From Streptosporangiaceae bacterium (lineage in GTDB: Bacteria; Actinomycetota; Actinomycetes; Streptosporangiales; Streptosporangiaceae), in NCBI GenBank assembly GCA_025934375.1, contig JAICYD010000008.1:32975-96974 (forward strand): DNA of 64,000 bases, given 5' to 3'. The position numbers were made by a program, and so were the translations under genes. Positions 26,578 to 35,865 of this stretch are shown piece after piece. Position 1 is the first letter of the stretch. Every line of letters begins with the position of its first letter. The notes beneath the pieces were generated by a model. It did not search any database and had not been told where the DNA came from. It saw nothing but the letters and a program-made list of their open reading frames with translations.

Positions 26578-27264
26578 ATGGACTATCCGCAGGCACCGGT
26601 GCCCTCGTTCCTCTTCGACCTCGACGGGACGCTCATCGACAGCGTGTACCAGCACGTGACCGCCTGGCACGTGGCGCTCGCGGCGATCGGGATCGACTTG
26701 TCCGTGTGGCGCATCCACCGGCGGATCGGGATGAGCGGCGGGCTGTTCGTGCAGGCGCTGCTGCGGGAGACCGGCCGGACGCTCAGCCCCGAGGAGATCA
26801 GCCAGCTGCAGTCCGCCCACGCCGCGGCCTACCGCGAGCACGCCGCGACAGTGACCGCGCTGCCGGGGGCCGCTGACCTGCTCGCCACGCTCACCGCGGC
26901 CGGCGTGAAGTGGGCGATCGCCACCAGCGGGTACGCGGCGACCGCGCGGCCGGCCCTGGGCCTGCTCGGCGTCGCCCCGGACACCCCGATGGTGACCAGG
27001 GACCTGGTGCGGCACGCTAAGCCCGACCCCGACCTGTTCCTGGCCGCCGCGGCGCTGCTCGGGGTCGACCCCCGGCACGCGGTCGTCGTCGGCGACAGCG
27101 TGTGGGACCTGCTCGCCGCCCGCCGCGCCGGGACGCTCGGCGTGGGCCTGCAATCGGGCGGCTACGGCCGCGAGGAACTGGAGCGCGCCGGCGCCTACCG
27201 CGTCTACGCCGACCCCGCGGAGATGCTGGCCCGCCTGTATGAGATCGGCGTCCGGCCCGAGTAG
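26578..27264 (+). CDS. HAD-family phosphatase (beta-phosphoglucomutase/phosphoglycolate-phosphatase-like)
   Basis: 228 residues with a helical cap. Motif I is FLFDLDGTLIDS with the nucleophile Asp, motif II is IATSGYA, the motif III region is HAKPDPDLF, and motif IV is VVVGDSVWDLLAARRAG. All catalytic residues are present. The start lies three bases after the small upstream ORF, which may couple translation. The substrate is probably a small phosphorylated metabolite. Confidence 0.9.
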   Translation: MDYPQAPVPSFLFDLDGTLIDSVYQHVTAWHVALAAIGIDLSVWRIHRRIGMSGGLFVQALLRETGRTLSPEEISQLQSAHAAAYREHAATVTALPGAADLLATLTAAGVKWAIATSGYAATARPALGLLGVAPDTPMVTRDLVRHAKPDPDLFLAAAALLGVDPRHAVVVGDSVWDLLAARRAGTLGVGLQSGGYGREELERAGAYRVYADPAEMLARLYEIGVRPE

Positions 27265-27408
27265 GCCACTCGCCGCCCAGGATCGCTCGCGCGGGTGACC
27301 ACGACCAACGGCGCGCAGGCAAGCAGCGGATGCCAGCGGCCCGGGCCTCATGCCCAGGCCAGTTCTCCAGCGGAGCAGGTGCGCATTCGACACGCGCCTG
27401 CGCGGCGG

Positions 27409-28437
27409 TCAGGCCGTGCGGGCCGCCAGGGCGGACAACAGCTCGTAGCCGACGTGCGCGGCGGCCACGCCGGTGATCTGCGCGTGGTCGTAGGCGGGGG
27501 CGACCTCGACGATGTCGGCGCCCACCAGGTTGAGCCCGGCGAAGGAGCGCAGCACCGCCAGCAGCTCGCGGCTGGTCAGGCCGCCCGCCTCGGGGGTCCC
27601 GGTGCCGGGGGCGAACGCCGGGTCGAGCACGTCGATGTCGACGCTGACGTAGACGGGGCGGTCGCCGACGCGGCGGGCGATCGCGTCCACCATGCCGGGA
27701 GCGCCCAGGCGGTCGGCGTCGGCCGCGGGCACCACCTGGAAGCCGAGGGCGGTGTCCGCGCCCAGGTCACCCTCGTCGTACAGCGGGCCGCGGATCCCGA
27801 CGTGCAGGCACCCCGACTGATCCAGCAGGCCCTCTTCCGACGCCCGGCGAAACGGGGTGCCGTGGGTGTACGCCGCGCCGAAGTAGGTGTCCCAGGTGTC
27901 GAGGTGCGCGTCGAAGTGCACGACGGCGACCGGGCCGTGCACCGCGTGCATGGCGCGCAGCAGCGGCAGCGCGATCGTGTGGTCCCCGCCGAGGGTCAGC
28001 AGGCGGGGGACGCCGAGGCCGGTGAGCATCTCCCGGGCCGCGCTCTCGATCGCGCCGATCGCCTCCTCGATGCGGTACGGGTTGACCGCGACGTCCCCCG
28101 CGTCCGCGACCTGCTGGACCGCGAACGGGGAGACGCCTGCCGCCGGGTTGTACGGGCGCAGCAGCCGGGAGGACTCCCGGATGTGCCCGGGGCCGAACCG
28201 CGCCCCGGGCCGGTAGCTGACCCCGCTGTCGAAGGGCACCCCGAGGATCGCCACGTCGGCCCGGCTGACTTCGCCGATGCGGGGCAGCCGGGCGAACGTC
28301 GCCTCCCCGACCCAGCGCGGCACCCGCGAGGCGTCGACCGGGCCGACGATCCCGTCCGCCGAGATGACGCGCGGGACCGGCGAGACCGCGGATGGCACGG
28401 CGTCGTTCGGGATGGAATTGTCCTTGGGGCTGATCAT
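27409..28437 (-). CDS. speB: Agmatinase/ureohydrolase family protein
   Basis: 342 residues with the binuclear Mn site of ureohydrolases: GGDHTIALP, then [10 protein letters not shown] and [16 protein letters not shown]. The ATG at 28437 overlaps the permease stop as ATGA; longer upstream starts run into the permease gene. The NCS1-type permease partner resembles the pairing seen with guanidino-acid hydrolases (agmatinase, guanidinobutyrase, guanidinopropionase), so the substrate may be agmatine or a guanidino acid rather than arginine. The gene looks intact although its permease partner is 5'-truncated. Confidence 0.88.
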   Translation of the reverse strand: MISPKDNSIPNDAVPSAVSPVPRVISADGIVGPVDASRVPRWVGEATFARLPRIGEVSRADVAILGVPFDSGVSYRPGARFGPGHIRESSRLLRPYNPAAGVSPFAVQQVADAGDVAVNPYRIEEAIGAIESAAREMLTGLGVPRLLTLGGDHTIALPLLRAMHAVHGPVAVVHFDAHLDTWDTYFGAAYTHGTPFRRASEEGLLDQSGCLHVGIRGPLYDEGDLGADTALGFQVVPAADADRLGAPGMVDAIARRVGDRPVYVSVDIDVLDPAFAPGTGTPEAGGLTSRELLAVLRSFAGLNLVGADIVEVAPAYDHAQITGVAAAHVGYELLSALAARTA

Positions 28438-29546
28438 TTGGTGAGGGCCTCCAGCTGGCGGTCGCTGGCCTCGATGGCCGCCTGCTCGGCCGACCGGTCG
28501 AGCGAGCGGGACAAGATCCAGTACCCGAGGCCGGACACTACCAGTCCTACTACCCACGAGTAGTCCACCCCATTGGTGAGGTGCGCGGGGACCGGGCCGG
28601 TGTAGGACAAGCCGGCAATCGGCGGCAGCACCATGAACGGGACCTCCGCCGCGAACCCGAGCGCGTAGGCCAGCAGGCCGCGCCAGTTCCAGGCGCCGTA
28701 GACGCCATCAGCGCGGAAGATGTCGGTGATCGCGTAGTGCCCGCGGCGGACGAAGAAGTAGTCGACCAGGTTGAGCGCGGTCCACGGCACCAGCAGGTAG
28801 AGCATGAGGGTCAGCGAGTTCAGCACCGCGCTTACGGCGGACCCGCCCGACAGGGCCAGGCCGATGACGTACCAGATGATGGCGAGGACCACGATGGTGC
28901 CCGCCCGCCAGGCCCGGTTGGTGGCGACCTTCTTGAACGAGTCGACGCCGGTCAAGACGGTGAGCATCCCGCCGTAGGCGTTCATCCCCATCGTGGCAAG
29001 CAGGGACGTGGCCGACAAGATCGCGGTGACCGAGCCGAGCGGGGCGGCGACGTTGTTGCCCGCCTGGCGCAGGCCCACGAGCCCGTCGGAGACGCCCAGC
29101 CGGGTCGCCATCCACGCGCCCAGCGCGATCAGCCACACCGCCGAGCCAGACGCGCCGAAGAACACCGCGGCGATGATGCCCGCCGGGGAGGTGCCCTTGG
29201 GCATGTAGCGCGAGTAGTCCGAGACGTAGGGGGCGTAGGTGATGTTGTAGGCGGCGGCCACCGAGAACTGCGTCATGAACGCGGTGAACAAGAACCCGCC
29301 GGGGTGCTGCGGGGCGTGGCCGCCGGCCCCGCCGACGAAGATCGCCACCGAGATGATCGCATAGCAGGGCAACGAGATGACCAGCAGGAACCGGAAGACC
29401 CGGTGCACCCAGTCATAGCCGAAGATCGCCAGCGCGGCCGCGAGCACGGCGGTGACGATGGCGACCGCACCCGCGCTCCACCCGAACGCGTCGTGCAGGC
29501 CGCTGGCCATCAGCACCTGGTCGGCGACGTTGAAGACCCCCTCGGG
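28434..29546 (-). pseudogene. NCS1 purine/cytosine-type permease, N-terminally truncated
   Basis: The remaining ~370 codons match the NCS1 permease fold from transmembrane segment 3 or 4 onward: EGVFNVADQVLMASGL, then GYDWVHRVFRFLLVISLP, YAPYVSDYSRYMP and YLLVPWTALNLVDYFFVRRG. Complete members have about 480 residues; the first ~130, with TM1-3 and the start region, are absent. Homology stops near 29546, where sequence of a cupin regulator on the other strand begins. A GTG at 29516 could initiate a 360-residue remnant, but transport is doubtful. It is coupled to the agmatinase by ATGA. Confidence 0.8.
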
Positions 29547-29556
29547 CGAGCGGCGC

Positions 29557-29823
29557 GTGCAGGCGATCTTGTCCGATATCGAGCCGGGCGGCGGCAGCGG
29601 CGAGGAGGCCTATCGCCTGCCCGCCGGCGTGGAGTTCGCGTTCGTGCTGTCCGGGGCGCTGGAGGTCACCGTCGAGGGGTCCGCGGTGACCCTGGAGGCC
29701 GGCGACGCGTTCACGTTCGCCGCCAGCTCACCCCACGCGTTCCGCGCGGTCCCGGCGGGCGGCCCGGTCCGCGTCCTGTGGGTCGTCTCCCCCGCCCTCC
29801 CCGACGACACCCAGCGCGGCTGA
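29557..29823 (+). pseudogene. C-terminal cupin domain of an XRE-cupin regulator, N-terminus lost
   Basis: From VQAILSDIEPGGGSGEEAYR to the stop at 29823 the frame encodes the cupin sensor domain of XRE/cupin regulators: GVEFAFVLSGALEVTVEG, LEAGDAFTF and SPHAFR. The N-terminal HTH and start are missing. Upstream is antisense permease sequence, so a deletion joined two divergent genes tail to tail at about 29545-29560, removing both 5' ends and their shared promoter. Confidence 0.75.
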
Positions 29824-29920
29824 CGCGGGTTCCGGCCGGCCGGGCTCGCGTGACGCCTGGGGCGTTATGGTTAAGTCTGCGGGAAATCAGACCGATCCGC
29901 GGCAGGGACGGAGGCTTGCG

Positions 29921-30754
29921 ATGACCAGCTTCCCCGACGAGCGGCCGACGGCGGCGTTCGACGTCAGCAAGCCGAATGTCGCCCGGGTCTACGACTACTT
30001 CGTCGGCGGCAAGGACAACTTCGCCGCCGACCGCGAGTTCGCGCAGGCCGCCATGCGCATCGCGCCCAAGGCGCCGCTGGCGGCGCTGAACAACCGGGAG
30101 TTCCTCGGGCGCGCCGTCCGCTTCCTGGTCGGCGAGGCGGGCATCACCCAGCTGCTCGACATCGGGTCCGGGCTGCCCACCCGGGGCAACGTCAGCGAGG
30201 CCGCGCACGCCATCAACCCCGACGCGCACGTGGTGCACGTCGACAACGACCCGGTCGTCTACACCCACAGCAAGGCACTGCTGGCCGACGACCGGACGAC
30301 AGACATCAGCACGGCCGACGTGCGCCGGCCCGCCGAGCTGCTGGCCGACCCGGTCGTGACCAAGCTGATCGACTTCTCCAAGCCGGTGGGGCTGCTGCTG
30401 CTCGCGGTGCTCCATCACATCGAGGACGAGGACAAGCCCGCCGAGATCATGGACACGCTGCGCGCCGCCATGCCGCCCGGCAGTTACCTGGCGATCTCCA
30501 GCCTGCGGATGCCCGGGCCGGAGCTGCCCGAGCTGCGGGCGATCACGATCGAGGGCGAAAAGCTCCTCACCGGCTCGCTCGGCAGCGGCCGCTGGCGGGA
30601 GAGCGCCGAGATCCAGGCCTGGTTCGGCGACTGGGAGATGCTCGCGCCGGGGCTGGTGTCGCTGCTGGAGTGGCGGCCGCCGATCCAGCGGGACCTCGAG
30701 CGCGATGAGGTCTACCACAGCTTCTACGGCGGCCTCGCGCGCAAGCCCGCTTAG
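29921..30754 (+). CDS. SAM-dependent methyltransferase, DUF574/Methyltransf_19 family
   Basis: 277 residues of the actinobacterial DUF574 methyltransferase family. Conserved segments are KPNVARVYDYFVGGKDNFAAD at the N-terminus, SAM motif LLDIGSGLPTRGN, HVDNDPVV, and LLLLAVLHHIED. GGAGG (29909-29913) sits correctly before ATG 29921; the ATG at 29867 is unlikely. These proteins are abundant in streptomycetes, usually with unknown substrates. Confidence 0.92.
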   Translation: MTSFPDERPTAAFDVSKPNVARVYDYFVGGKDNFAADREFAQAAMRIAPKAPLAALNNREFLGRAVRFLVGEAGITQLLDIGSGLPTRGNVSEAAHAINPDAHVVHVDNDPVVYTHSKALLADDRTTDISTADVRRPAELLADPVVTKLIDFSKPVGLLLLAVLHHIEDEDKPAEIMDTLRAAMPPGSYLAISSLRMPGPELPELRAITIEGEKLLTGSLGSGRWRESAEIQAWFGDWEMLAPGLVSLLEWRPPIQRDLERDEVYHSFYGGLARKPA

Positions 30755-30877
30755 TGCCTTTCCTGGCGATAATCGCTCAGAAAGCCATAGCTACCGACCA
30801 GTAACCAGTAAGGGCTGGCCAAATGCCTGGCATCTCCTGACCCTTTCATCACTCCCGTCACTATGCTCACGCTTACC

Positions 30878-30958
30878 TCGAAGACTTGGCTGGTCACGAA
30901 GCCTTTGTCCGGTCATAGCGGCAATAGTCTTCGCAAGTCGGAAACTATTCGCGATAAG
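30878..30958 (-). repeat. 81-bp intergenic element, copy B (inverted relative to copy A)
   Basis: Read on the minus strand it begins CTTATCGCGAATAGTTT and ends CAAGTCTTCGA, the same ends and exactly the same length as copy A at 24275-24355. It lies between the DUF574 gene and the phosphotransferase gene. No gene is seen in 30755-31029. Confidence 0.75.
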
Positions 30959-31029
30959 TCCCGGCTAGCGTGAGCTTGGCCACAGGCCACCGGGCGCCTG
31001 CTGGCACTCCGGGAAACTATGATGAGCGC

Positions 31030-32271
31030 GTGCCACGCATGCCCGAAGGCCAGGCGGCGCAGATCGCCCGCCGCTACTACGGCGTTCAGGCATCCGCCCG
31101 GCGGCTGCCGTCTGAGCACGATGACACCTTCCGGCTCGCCTGCGACGACGGCACCACGCGCTTCCTGCGGATCTCGCCACCCGATCCCGCACTGCCTGAT
31201 CCCGCACTGCCTGATCCCGCACTGCCTGATCCCGCACTGCCTGATCCCGCACTGCCTGATTCCGCAGTTCCCGGGAGCGGGCCGGGCGGGACCGGGCCAG
31301 GGACCGGGGCCGGCGACGCGCGGGCCAGCTTCCTGACCGCGATCCTGCTGCACCTGGCGTCCGCCGCCCCGGGCCTGCCCGTCCAGCGGATCGTGCCCGC
31401 GCTGGACGGCTCGCCGGAGATCCGGCTCGGCACTCCCGACGGCACTCCCGACCGTGCTACCGGCAGCGCTACCGGCCATGCCGCGATGCGGATCGCCCGG
31501 ATGACGACGTTCCTCGACGGCTCGCTGCTGCGCGACGTGCCGACCTCCGCGCGGCTGCGCCGGGACATCGGCGTGACCCTCGCCACGCTCAGCCGGGCCT
31601 TGCGCCACTTCACCCATCCCGCCGCGCGCCGCACTCACCTGTGGGACCTGCAGAACGCTCCCGCGCTGCGCGCCTATGTCGATCAGCTCCCGGACCGCGG
31701 GCCGCAGGCGGGGCCGAGCGCGGGGCACAACCCGGGCCCGGGCGTGGACGCGAGGCTGCGCGGGCAGCTGCTCGCGGTCCTGGACCGGTTCGACGATGCC
31801 GTCCGCCCGGCCCTGGCCGGCACCCCGGCGCAGGTCATCCACACCGACTTCCACGGCGACAACCTGCTCGCGGACTCCCGGCGGGTGACCGGGGTGCTGG
31901 ACTTCGGGGACAGCCTCATCGGGCCGGTCGCGATGGACGTCGCCGTCGCGGCGTGCTACCAGCTCGGCGCCAGTACCGGCGGCACCGGTGCGAGCGGCAC
32001 CGACCTGCTCGCCCCCGCGCTGGACGTGGTCGCCGGGTATCACGCGGCCGATCCCCTGCGCCCGGCCGACCTGCCGCTGATCGCCGAGTTCATCCAGCTG
32101 CGGCTGGCCGCCCGGATCATCGTCAGCCAGCGCAACGCCGCCCGCGAGCCCGCCAACGCGGGGTACCTGCTGCGCCGCACGCCGCAGGCCATCGAGCACT
32201 TCACCGCCTACCGGGCCATCGGGCCCGAGGCCGTCGCCGGCCGCCTGCGCCGCGCGTGCGGCCTGGACTGA
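31030..32271 (+). CDS. APH-family phosphotransferase, hydroxylysine-kinase-like
   Basis: About 413 residues with the aminoglycoside-phosphotransferase fold: catalytic loop VIHTDFHGDNLL, metal motif VLDFGDSLIGPVAMDVAVA. Directly downstream (20 bp) is a class III aminotransferase. This pairing is known for hydroxylysine kinase with 5-phosphohydroxylysine phospholyase and for related amino-alcohol phosphate pathways, which I infer here. Residues about 52-81 are a 15-bp-repeat array (PDPAL units) inserted after the first beta strands, likely a flexible loop. The start is uncertain: GTG 31030 or ATG 31039. Confidence 0.8.
   Translation: MPRMPEGQAAQIARRYYGVQASARRLPSEHDDTFRLACDDGTTRFLRISPPDPALPDPALPDPALPDPALPDPALPDSAVPGSGPGGTGPGTGAGDARASFLTAILLHLASAAPGLPVQRIVPALDGSPEIRLGTPDGTPDRATGSATGHAAMRIARMTTFLDGSLLRDVPTSARLRRDIGVTLATLSRALRHFTHPAARRTHLWDLQNAPALRAYVDQLPDRGPQAGPSAGHNPGPGVDARLRGQLLAVLDRFDDAVRPALAGTPAQVIHTDFHGDNLLADSRRVTGVLDFGDSLIGPVAMDVAVAACYQLGASTGGTGASGTDLLAPALDVVAGYHAADPLRPADLPLIAEFIQLRLAARIIVSQRNAAREPANAGYLLRRTPQAIEHFTAYRAIGPEAVAGRLRRACGLD
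31183..31272 (+). repeat. 15-bp minisatellite encoding PDPAL repeats
   Basis: Five perfect units of GATCCCGCACTGCCT from 31183 to 31257, followed by one degenerate unit to 31272. They are in frame within the phosphotransferase gene. Confidence 0.97.
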
Positions 32272-32290
32272 CACCAACCACCAGGATGGG

Positions 32291-33598
32291 ATGCGCGGCG
32301 TGAGCGATGCGAGCGAGCTGGTCCGGCGGCGGGAAAGCGCGCTGGGCACCGGGTACCGGCTGTTCTACGAGCGGCCGGTGCACTTCGTGCGCGGCGAGGG
32401 CGTCTACCTGTATGACCCCGAGGGCAACGCCTACCTGGACGCCTACAACAACGTCCCGTCGGTCGGGCACTGCCACCCGCGCGTGGCCAGCGCCGTCGCC
32501 CGCCAGGCGGCGACGCTCAACGTGCACACCCGTTACCTGACCGATGGCCTCACCGACTACGCGGAGCGACTGCTCGCGACCCATGTTTTCGGGGGCACCG
32601 CCGCCGGGGGCGCCAGCACCGATAGCCCCCTGGACCGGGCGATGTTCACCTGCACCGGCAGCGAGGCCAACGACCTCGCCCTGCGAGTCGCACGGCACTA
32701 CACCGGCGGCACCGGGATCATCGTGACTGCCAACGCCTACCACGGGGTCACCGCCGCGGTCGCCGAGGTATCACCCAGCCTTGGCCCGAACGCACCGGCC
32801 GGCCCGCACGTTCGGACCGTTCCCGCGCCACCCGGGCCCGGCGCCCGCCCGGAGGAAGCCGCGCGGGCCTTCGGCGCGCAGGTGGCGGCGGCCGTCGCCG
32901 ACCTGCGGGCGCACGGCATCACGGTAGCCGCCTTCCTCGCGGACTCGCTGCTGTCCTCCGACGGGGTGATCCCCGGCCCGGCCGGCTTCCTGCGCGCCGC
33001 GCAACGCGTCGTGCGCCAGGCCGGCGGGCTCTACATCGCCGATGAGGTGCAGGCCGGGTTCGGGCGGACCGGCTCGCACATGTGGGGCTACCAGCGCCAC
33101 GGGCTGACCCCCGACATCGTCACCATGGGCAAGCCGATGGGCAACGGACTGCCGGTCGCCGGGCTGGTGGCCCGCCGCGCGGTGCTGGACGACTTCGGCC
33201 GCCAGGTCCGGTACTTCAACACCTTCGGCGGCAACCCGGTCTGCATCGCCGCCGCCAGCGCCGTCCTCGACGTGATCGAGGAGGAGGGCCTGCGGGCGAA
33301 CTCCGCGGCGGTGGGCGGCTACCTCGCGGCGGAGATCTCCCGGCTGGCGGCCGGCCGCCCGGTACTGGCGGGCGTGCGCGGCGCGGGCCTGTACATCGGC
33401 GTCGACGTCGTCGACCCGGAGACTGGCGCGCCGTCGCCGTCGCTGGCCTCCGCGATCGTCAACGCGATGCGCGACCGGCGGGTGCTCATCAGCGCGACCG
33501 GCCCCGCGGGCAACGTGCTGAAGATCAGGCCGCCGCTGCCCTTCGGGCGCGCGCACGCCGACCAGTTCCTCGACGCCCTTTCCCGCTCCCTTCAGTAA
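32291..33598 (+). CDS. Class III PLP aminotransferase / phospholyase-like
   Basis: 435 residues, fold type I. Conserved parts are YLDAYNNVPSVGHCHP, CTGSEANDLALRVAR, and LYIADEVQAGFGRTG with its Asp. The PLP-binding Lys281 is in TMGKPMGNGLPVAG. Together with the preceding kinase-like gene it resembles the AGXT2L (ethanolamine-phosphate / 5-phosphohydroxylysine phospholyase) branch, where phosphate elimination yields an aldehyde. A plain omega-transaminase role remains possible. Confidence 0.88.
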   Translation: MRGVSDASELVRRRESALGTGYRLFYERPVHFVRGEGVYLYDPEGNAYLDAYNNVPSVGHCHPRVASAVARQAATLNVHTRYLTDGLTDYAERLLATHVFGGTAAGGASTDSPLDRAMFTCTGSEANDLALRVARHYTGGTGIIVTANAYHGVTAAVAEVSPSLGPNAPAGPHVRTVPAPPGPGARPEEAARAFGAQVAAAVADLRAHGITVAAFLADSLLSSDGVIPGPAGFLRAAQRVVRQAGGLYIADEVQAGFGRTGSHMWGYQRHGLTPDIVTMGKPMGNGLPVAGLVARRAVLDDFGRQVRYFNTFGGNPVCIAAASAVLDVIEEEGLRANSAAVGGYLAAEISRLAAGRPVLAGVRGAGLYIGVDVVDPETGAPSPSLASAIVNAMRDRRVLISATGPAGNVLKIRPPLPFGRAHADQFLDALSRSLQ

Positions 33599-33671
33599 CA
33601 CTGTACCTAGTCACACTGTCCCCGGACTGGGAACTTGACAGGTCACATTTACTAATGCGAAACTCACCGCC

Positions 33672-34100
33672 GTGGCTGACTGGCTAAAAGGCACCTGGCA
33701 ACTGGTCGCGTGGCGGAGGATCGCAGCGGATGGCACGATTAGCTATCCGCTCGGAGCGGACGCGCGCGGCCAGCTCATTTACACGTCAAATGGCACGATG
33801 GCGGTGCAGATCGCTGCGGCGACCCGGCCGACGATACCTACCGAAGACCCACTGGGCGGCGACCCCGACGCGCGCGCCAGCGCCTATTCCACCTACCTCG
33901 CCTATTTCGGCACCTATGAGATCGAGGGCGAGCAGGTCATACACCATCTCGACAGCAGCCTCTTCCCGAACTGGAGCGGCCAGGACCAGGCCCGCGCGCT
34001 CGGCCCCGAAGGCGATGACCTGGTGTTGCGCACTCCGCCGATGCGGCTCGCGGACGGGACGACCGTGGTCAACGAGCTGGCCTGGTCACGCGAGAAGTGA
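33672..34100 (+). CDS. Lipocalin-like domain protein
   Basis: A 142-residue single-domain protein of the Lipocalin_5 type: LKGTWQLVAWRR start, GQLIYTSNGTMAVQI, YFGTYEIEGEQVIHHLDSS, and a final beta strand VVNELAWSR. No signal peptide is present, so it is likely a cytoplasmic small-molecule-binding barrel. The start is GTG 33672. It lies 73 bp after the aminotransferase with no obvious operon link. Confidence 0.85.
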   Translation: MADWLKGTWQLVAWRRIAADGTISYPLGADARGQLIYTSNGTMAVQIAAATRPTIPTEDPLGGDPDARASAYSTYLAYFGTYEIEGEQVIHHLDSSLFPNWSGQDQARALGPEGDDLVLRTPPMRLADGTTVVNELAWSREK

Positions 34101-34448
34101 CGAGCCCGCGTTAGCTTGAAAGCGGCATAAGGTGGCATCCACCGCACATGCCGCACGCGCGGACAGTTTATGGCACCGCGTCGCCTCACGCGGAAATCAT
34201 GCCAACTGAGCGTTTGGCGCATGCCGGAATTCTGCTTGGCAAAACGGGAAATATCATAATACAAATCCAACGCTCCCCAGGATGGTTTGCGCGATCCGGA
34301 CACCGGGTACGTCGCGCCGGGGCGGAAGCCTTAATTGCGCACAAGCAATTCCCGCGACTCCGGGTACTAAATTGACGGCCGCCGGCTAGCGCCGGCCGCC
34401 TGCGCGAGCATTTCGCGAGTCACCAGACTCTCGCCAAGGGGGGCACCC
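34101..34448. other. Intergenic region upstream of the nine-gene operon
   Basis: About 350 bp without a gene, AT-richer than its surroundings, especially 34245-34275. It must hold the promoter of the GH15-led operon. An inverted repeat AATTGC/GCAATT (34333-34338 and 34345-34350) is the best operator candidate, about 100 bp before the ATG. Confidence 0.55.
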
Positions 34449-35861
34449 ATGACGGAAACTCTCGACACACCAACTACCTTCGCACGCGCGCAAACCACCG
34501 CCCGTGTCCCGGCCCAGCGGTCACCAGCGCAGCGCACGGTGCGGCCAGCCGCGCTCGAGGGCGGCCTGGAGGCCACCGCGCAGCACATGTTCTCGCTCAT
34601 GCTGCGCAACGTCGCCAGCGACGGCTTCCAGTTCACCGACCCGGCTGACCCGTCGAAGTTCTCCCGGCCCGGGTGCGTCATCGCCGCCCCCTCCTATCCG
34701 GCCGCCCAGCCCGGCGTGGACCAGGACTACGTGTTCAACTGGACCCGCGACGCGGCCATCACCGCGATGGAGATCGCCGCCGCCGGGATGCCCACCCGGC
34801 CCGGATCCGGCGTCCAGGCGCTGATCGACTACGCCAGCTTCGCCAAGACGTGCCAGGACAACGCGGCGCCCACGCTGGCCCACGCCTGCTACACGATCGA
34901 GGGCTACTCCCGGCCGTGGACCGAGCAGGCCGACGGCCCCGCATTGCAGACCGTGGCCCTGCTCCAGGCCTGGCCGCAGCTGGACCAGCCCGCCCAGGCG
35001 GTCGCGTCGCAGGTCATCGGCAAGAACCTGGACTTCGTCCTGGGTCATTACACCGAGCCGACGTTCAACTTGTGGGAAGAGCACGAGGGCTACTCGTTCT
35101 TCGCCCGCGCCGCCCAGCTGCGCTGCCTGCGGGCTATCACCGCCAACACCGCGGGGATCGCGGTCCCCGACGGCACCGCGGACGCGATCGGCTGGCTGGA
35201 GACCGCGCTGGCCGGGCACTGGAACGGGACCTGCTACCTGTCCGTGCTGGCCCCCTCCGACGCCGGCCCGGTCCCGGTGGCCAGCGGCTACGACCCCAAC
35301 ATCGACATCGTGCTGGCCGCCGTCTACGGCGGCGTCGCCTTCACCGACACGAAGCTGCTGGCCACCGCGGCGCAGCTGCGCTTCCAGTGGGCCGATGCCT
35401 CCTCACCGGTCGCCTACCCCATCAACGTCACCGACGCCGCCCTCGGCATGGGCCCGCTGATGGGCCGCTACCCCGGCGACACCTACGACGGCGACGTGCG
35501 CGACCCCGTGCCCGGCGGGCACCCCTGGGCGCTGTGCACGGCCAGCTTCGCCGAGCTGTACTACCAGCTGGCCCGCGAGATTGCCCGCACCCAGTCGGTC
35601 CCCCACGACGAGCTGTCGGCCGAGTTCTTCAGCCAGGCCGGGGTCGGCGCGGCCACCTCGCCGGCCGAGGCGGTCGTCTTGCTGGACAACGCCGCCGACG
35701 CCATGCTCCAGGCTGTCATCTACCACAGCGACGACCTGGAGCTCAGCGAGCAGTTCGACGGCACCTCCGGCTACGAGAAGAGCGTGCGCGACCTCACCTG
35801 GAGTTACGCCGCGTTCTTGTCGGCCGTGCGGGCGAAGACCAACCGCGAAGTCGAGGGCTGA
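34449..35861 (+). CDS. Glycoside hydrolase family 15 (glucoamylase-like)
   Basis: 470 residues forming an alpha/alpha-barrel of the glucoamylase type. Conserved segments are DYVFNWTRDAAI (93-104), the DGPAL motif (162-166) and LWEEHEGYSFF (208-218) with the general-acid Glu. No signal peptide is present, so it should act on an imported or intracellular glucoside. AAGGGGGG precedes the ATG. Its stop is only 4 bp from the next gene and it heads a nine-gene operon rich in sugar oxidoreductases, which argues for a small glucoside as substrate rather than starch. Confidence 0.88.
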   Translation: MTETLDTPTTFARAQTTARVPAQRSPAQRTVRPAALEGGLEATAQHMFSLMLRNVASDGFQFTDPADPSKFSRPGCVIAAPSYPAAQPGVDQDYVFNWTRDAAITAMEIAAAGMPTRPGSGVQALIDYASFAKTCQDNAAPTLAHACYTIEGYSRPWTEQADGPALQTVALLQAWPQLDQPAQAVASQVIGKNLDFVLGHYTEPTFNLWEEHEGYSFFARAAQLRCLRAITANTAGIAVPDGTADAIGWLETALAGHWNGTCYLSVLAPSDAGPVPVASGYDPNIDIVLAAVYGGVAFTDTKLLATAAQLRFQWADASSPVAYPINVTDAALGMGPLMGRYPGDTYDGDVRDPVPGGHPWALCTASFAELYYQLAREIARTQSVPHDELSAEFFSQAGVGAATSPAEAVVLLDNAADAMLQAVIYHSDDLELSEQFDGTSGYEKSVRDLTWSYAAFLSAVRAKTNREVEG

Positions 35862-35865
35862 ACCG

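Noticed and set aside
33635..33640. TTGACA as a -35 box for the lipocalin-like gene
   Set aside because: No -10-like hexamer is found 16-19 bp downstream; the nearest TACTAA is only 9 bp away.
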